Positions 54,454 through 57,845 of a DNA stretch of 57,845 nt are shown here, in pieces. Position numbers and translations under genes: made by a program. The DNA lies in assembly GCA_016987375.1 (NCBI GenBank), contig PJRA01000011.1, positions 1,435,253-1,493,097 of the forward strand, written 5' to 3'. This stretch comes from Brachionus koreanus. Lineage: Eukaryota > Rotifera > Eurotatoria > Ploima > Brachionidae. Below the pieces are notes generated by a model. It worked only from the letters and a program-made list of their open reading frames with translations, was not told the origin of the DNA and did no database searches. Positions within the stretch are counted from its first letter, which is position 1. Each line of letters opens with the position of its first letter.

Positions 54454-57194
54454 TTAAATTCTAGGCAGCTTAAGATCATCGTTACATTGATTCATAAATG
54501 GACTGTTTTTCGAATAAGAAACATTGTTAAACGATAAAAAATCTTCGATAATAATTTTAGGCAAAAAGAAATCAGCAGTACAATTGGCGTTTTGAAAACT
54601 AATTGATTTTTGGTTTTGAACTACTTGGCTCAAAATGCTAGTATCTTGAATATGACTTAAAAAAAAATTTACATTTATTTAAAAAAGCTTTAAAAAAAAT
54701 AATCAGAATATAAGTTTCTGAAGTCTGTGTTAGTAATAGATCAAGTTTAGTACTTACCGATTTCGACCTGTAATTAGGTGCAATGCTCACTTGAGATGCA
54801 TGCCTCGTGTATCCAGAGTCATATTTGTTTGAGGCAAAAGCTGCGCTAGAATAAATATTGTTTAAATTTTGATTTATCGAGGACAATACTCGATCGTATT
54901 GGCTAGAATGTGTAGCCGTCGGTTTGTACGTATTAGCAGTAGCTACTGATGAATAAGTTGTGTAGTGTGGTGTGCTTGGATTAGTGTTATTGTTAGTTAT
55001 TCTAGATGAAGTGTAATAAGTAGGTAAAACTTGTGAGCTATAATGATTGCTAGAATTACTACTATTAACACTTGTATAGTTACCGGTAGTTGCCGGATAT
55101 GTACTGTTAATATTATCGCTATTTGTTATATTATTCAAGATTGGTTGACCATAACTCGACGATCTCAAAAAATAGTATCCATTAATCGAGCTCGGAGTAT
55201 ATGTCGACTGCTGTGCTTGACTATCAGTTCAAGACAAAATTTTTAAATATATTAAGTTTAGTTATCTACAGATTGGTTAGTAGTCTACTTAGCATAAAAT
55301 TTGCCTATTAGATTAACAAGAATAAATTAGCAAGCAGAGTGCTCCAGGTTATTTGATCCTACAGTTAATTTTTCTGCAATCGAGTGGTTCGATAGATCGG
55401 CACAGCTTCGACGGTCAATCACGACAGTGCATCAATTCAAAGTCACGTGATCAAGTGTTTAATTGTATGGGTTTGATCGTTTATTAAATATACAATTATT
55501 AAACATAAAAATAATATTAATAATTCAAAAGAAAACCAAAAAAAAAACAATTTTAATTTAATTTAGAATTAATTTTAAAAAAAAACATTAAGATGGAATA
55601 AAAATACAATCAAAAAACATAATAGGCAAATTTTATTAAACATTTTTTAAATTAAAGATCAAGCTTTTTTTTTTGTTTAAATTAAAGACAGCGTATAGTG
55701 TTCTAAAAGTTTGGGTTAAAGTGTGAATTTTGGTTAATACCTCTTGGGAATACTTGGTCCAACTGCGATTGTATTAGCTGCTATGGTTTGATTTTGTAGA
55801 AGACGAGTAGAACGACGCACTGGCGTACCCACCGATGATTTCAAGGCACTCATTGACGGTGTTGAATGAGTTGAGTGTAAAGCTATAAATTTACAAATTT
55901 TTTTTTTTAATTTTTAATTTAATTTTGGTAATTTAATTAAATTTTTGTTCAATTGATTTTAAGATTTTTCTCAAGTACAATTTGAATACGAAAAGAAAAA
56001 TTTTTCAACTTTTTAAAAAGGAAAAATTAAAATTTCTTATTATTGAATATTTTCGAATGATAATATGAATTTAAAAATAGTAAAATTTTAAAAAATAAAC
56101 TTTTTTTTTTCTTAATAAATAAATATTAAATGTTTAAACTAACTTGAATATTTTTTGTTTAAATTTTTGCTTGAGATACTCTTTGTTAAAGAGTTAGAGA
56201 TTGGAGCAGGACTGATTGCATGCTGTGCAGCCATTAGAGTAGCACGACGCGTTTCCGAAGCTGAATAAGCTTGATTGCTCAGACCAAAAGTTACATTGGT
56301 GGCAGTTGGAGAGTTTTTTGTGATATGACGACGATTCGCTTTAATCGCATTGAGCCTATCTCCTTGGGTAATAGGACCTTCGTCAATATCGAAGCTTTTC
56401 GGTCGAGTTAAATTGATCAAGGACGAAGAAATGTTAAAATCGGAATTTTCCCTATTTCCATTGAGCTTTTCGTCTTTTTCTTCGGCAGAATCTTCAGTGT
56501 CCTCTTCGGTGTCATTTTCAATAGTTAACTCATTTCGGTTTGCATCAAGCTTAAATTTGTTAACTTTTTTATTTGGATTTAAGGCCATTATGGGCGAATT
56601 TATTGCCTGAATGCCAGCTGATTTGTGCTTGGCTCTATAGGCATCGCCCTGAGCCCATAGCCATGACTGTTTTTCTTCAAGAAAATTTTGCTGTGGACCA
56701 ATTACACTACCTGGTCGACATATCCTCAACCATCCGATTGTTTCGGCAGCTGTAAATTTGTAATGCTTCATTATGTAACAACCAATTAAGGTTCCTGTTC
56801 TACCAAGGCCTGCTTTGCAATGAACTGCAACTCCGCCGGAACTATTCTCGCTCAATTCTAAAAATTTTTTGACTATTTGATCACTAGGCGTCGATCCGTC
56901 TATAAAAAACAAGTCATAATGCTGAAAGCCGGCGTCAACAAAACGTCGGGCGTCGTACAGCTTCTTATTTAAACGAACAATACATTTAACATTATGCTTA
57001 CGAAAATAGCTAATGTATGCTTCAGGTGCGTGCAATGGATAGCCATTTTCGATTTTACTTTTGGCATGTGGGCCACAAAATGCCAAAAATTTACCTGGTA
57101 ATACCCAATTCAGATCGCCGTTCTCCACTTTTTCATAATGTTCATATTCTTCAACGTCGAAATTTTCAAAATTAAAAAATCCATTCAACAAGGC
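54454..57194 (-). CDS. CDC14A: Dual-specificity protein phosphatase CDC14, 3' part
   Basis: Ser/Thr/Tyr phosphatase that reverses Cdk phosphorylation; in animals also linked to cytokinesis, the actin cytoskeleton and cilia. Exons: 56144-57194, 55741-55882, 54758-55220, then a last exon from 54655. The first exon opens in the conserved core ([30 protein letters not shown]). It carries the catalytic P-loop [10 protein letters not shown] and the following [20 protein letters not shown]. Then come an acidic stretch and [11 protein letters not shown], also conserved. The tail is Ser/Thr/Asn/Tyr-rich. Using the strong donor TCG|GTAAGT the protein ends SYSRY at 54638. Using the upstream donor AG|GTCGAA it continues 66 residues to 54454. 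The N-terminal exons lie beyond the right window edge. CDC14A against CDC14B cannot be decided. Confidence 0.92.
55221..55740 (-). other. CDC14 intron with an E-box palindrome
   Basis: A 520-nt intron. 55310-55470 is less AT-rich than its surroundings and contains TCACGTGA (55443-55450), an extended E-box of the kind bound by bHLH-Zip factors. It could be an internal promoter or enhancer. No exon is recognised. Confidence 0.35.
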
Positions 57195-57845
57195 CTTAAA
57201 AATAAATATTAAAATTTTTGACTAAATTGATCAAAATAAATTTTTTTTCTATTTGTTTTTCTAATCGAGTATAAGCTCCTGCAGATAAAAAAAAAGAAAA
57301 GTAAAAAATTTTATAAGCAGTTCTAAAATATCTTAAATTTCGAATAAGCTTAGTTCATAAATATTTTCACTAATCTTTTATACATAAGCTAAGCTTCCTT
57401 ATTTTTTTCAATTTAATTTGAAACTATATTTTTAAAATAAAATTTTTTAATCAAAAAATTAAGATAAAAAACATCAAATTAGAAAAAATAACAAATTTGT
57501 ATTTTTGAGTTTTTTTTTAAGATAAAATTTCGAAATCTTTACAATTGGTTATTCTTAGTCTTGTCATGGTTTTGTGAAATTAAGAACAATAGAACAGAAC
57601 AAAGCATAAAAAATACTTTCAACATTTTTGCTACAGGTCAAAAATTGGTTCTATAAATGCAACATAATGTAACATGCATCGTTTCACTTTAAAATTATTC
57701 TTGAAAAGCTAAGCAAATTTAGCAGGGTTTTGTGAAATTTAGTACAATAGAACAGAACAAAAAGTTAAAAAGTCTTATAACTATACTTTCAAAAGTCAAA
57801 AGCAAGTTCTGTAAATACAAAATAGTGCAACATTCAAAGTTGCAC
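57195..57845 (-). other. CDC14 intron (partial), with repeats at the window edge
   Basis: Ends in the acceptor TTTTTAAG|GCC. The part from 57565 to the window end consists of two tandem copies of the TTTTGTGAAAT repeat family. Confidence 0.65.
57565..57845 (+). repeat. Two tandem repeat copies related to 46372
   Basis: Copy a starts CATGGTTTTGTGAAATTAAG at 57565; copy b starts CAGGGTTTTGTGAAATTTAG near 57723 and is cut by the window end. Both share ACAATAGAACAGAACAAA, GGTTCT.TAAATGCAACAT or similar words with the left end of the element at 46372. Confidence 0.65.

Noticed and set aside
1..57845. CRISPR arrays, bacterial operons or ribosomal RNA genes
   Set aside because: No regularly spaced repeats, no rRNA sequence, and introns throughout show a eukaryotic nuclear locus.

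Overview
The window is AT-rich nuclear DNA from an invertebrate animal. The genes have many introns, often only 43-100 nt, with GT/AG ends. They encode animal-typical proteins (laminin gamma, a POGZ/ZNF280-type zinc-finger protein, an Ig-TSP1 membrane protein) and a motile-cilium protein (DRC1). Intergenic DNA is full of decayed LINEs, cut-and-paste DNA elements and foldback repeats, plus one recent Ty3/Gypsy insertion. I cannot fix the phylum. All exon joins below were built by eye from splice signals, reading frame and remembered family sequence; no alignment or database search was run.

Layout. 1-1957: first coding exon of a laminin gamma chain (minus strand) and part of its next intron. 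1958-8339: intergenic, with a TA-flanked MITE. 8340-18455: one three-exon plus-strand gene joining an N-terminal THAP domain to POGZ/ZNF280-like zinc fingers. Its first intron holds a piggyBac-like MITE and a strong hairpin. Its 5.8 kb second intron holds a LINE, a Merlin-type element, a pogo/Tigger relic and a complete nested gene on the opposite strand (Ig-TSP1-Ig-TM, FAM187-like). 18456-20609: two LINE relics and other repeats. 20610-25302: MRPS34 and TTC27, 131 bp apart. 27446-31972: two tandem SLC35B3-type nucleotide-sugar/PAPS transporter genes. The second has a foldback element in one intron and a Merlin-type relic in another. 32027-40151: minus-strand cluster DRC1, MED6, PSMD8 with 175-208 bp gaps; DRC1 converges on the second transporter with 54 bp between stop codons. 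42395-43231: unrecognised protein with an N-myristoylation/palmitoylation-type start. 43232-54453: repeat-dominated, including a tRNA-like SINE head beside a 52-base N gap, a Ty3/Gypsy LTR element with apparently identical LTRs nested in a LINE, and a further LINE relic. 54454-57845: 3' part of a CDC14 phosphatase gene (minus strand), whose last intron appears able to give two different C-termini.

The protein genes do not form one pathway. They are mostly housekeeping genes (mitochondrial ribosome, transcription, proteasome, Golgi transport, cell cycle) packed close together between repeat-rich stretches. The most unusual items are the THAP plus POGZ/ZNF280 gene with its nested opposite-strand gene, the two related Merlin-type elements, the LTR element with matching LTRs but several stop codons, and the alternative end of CDC14.
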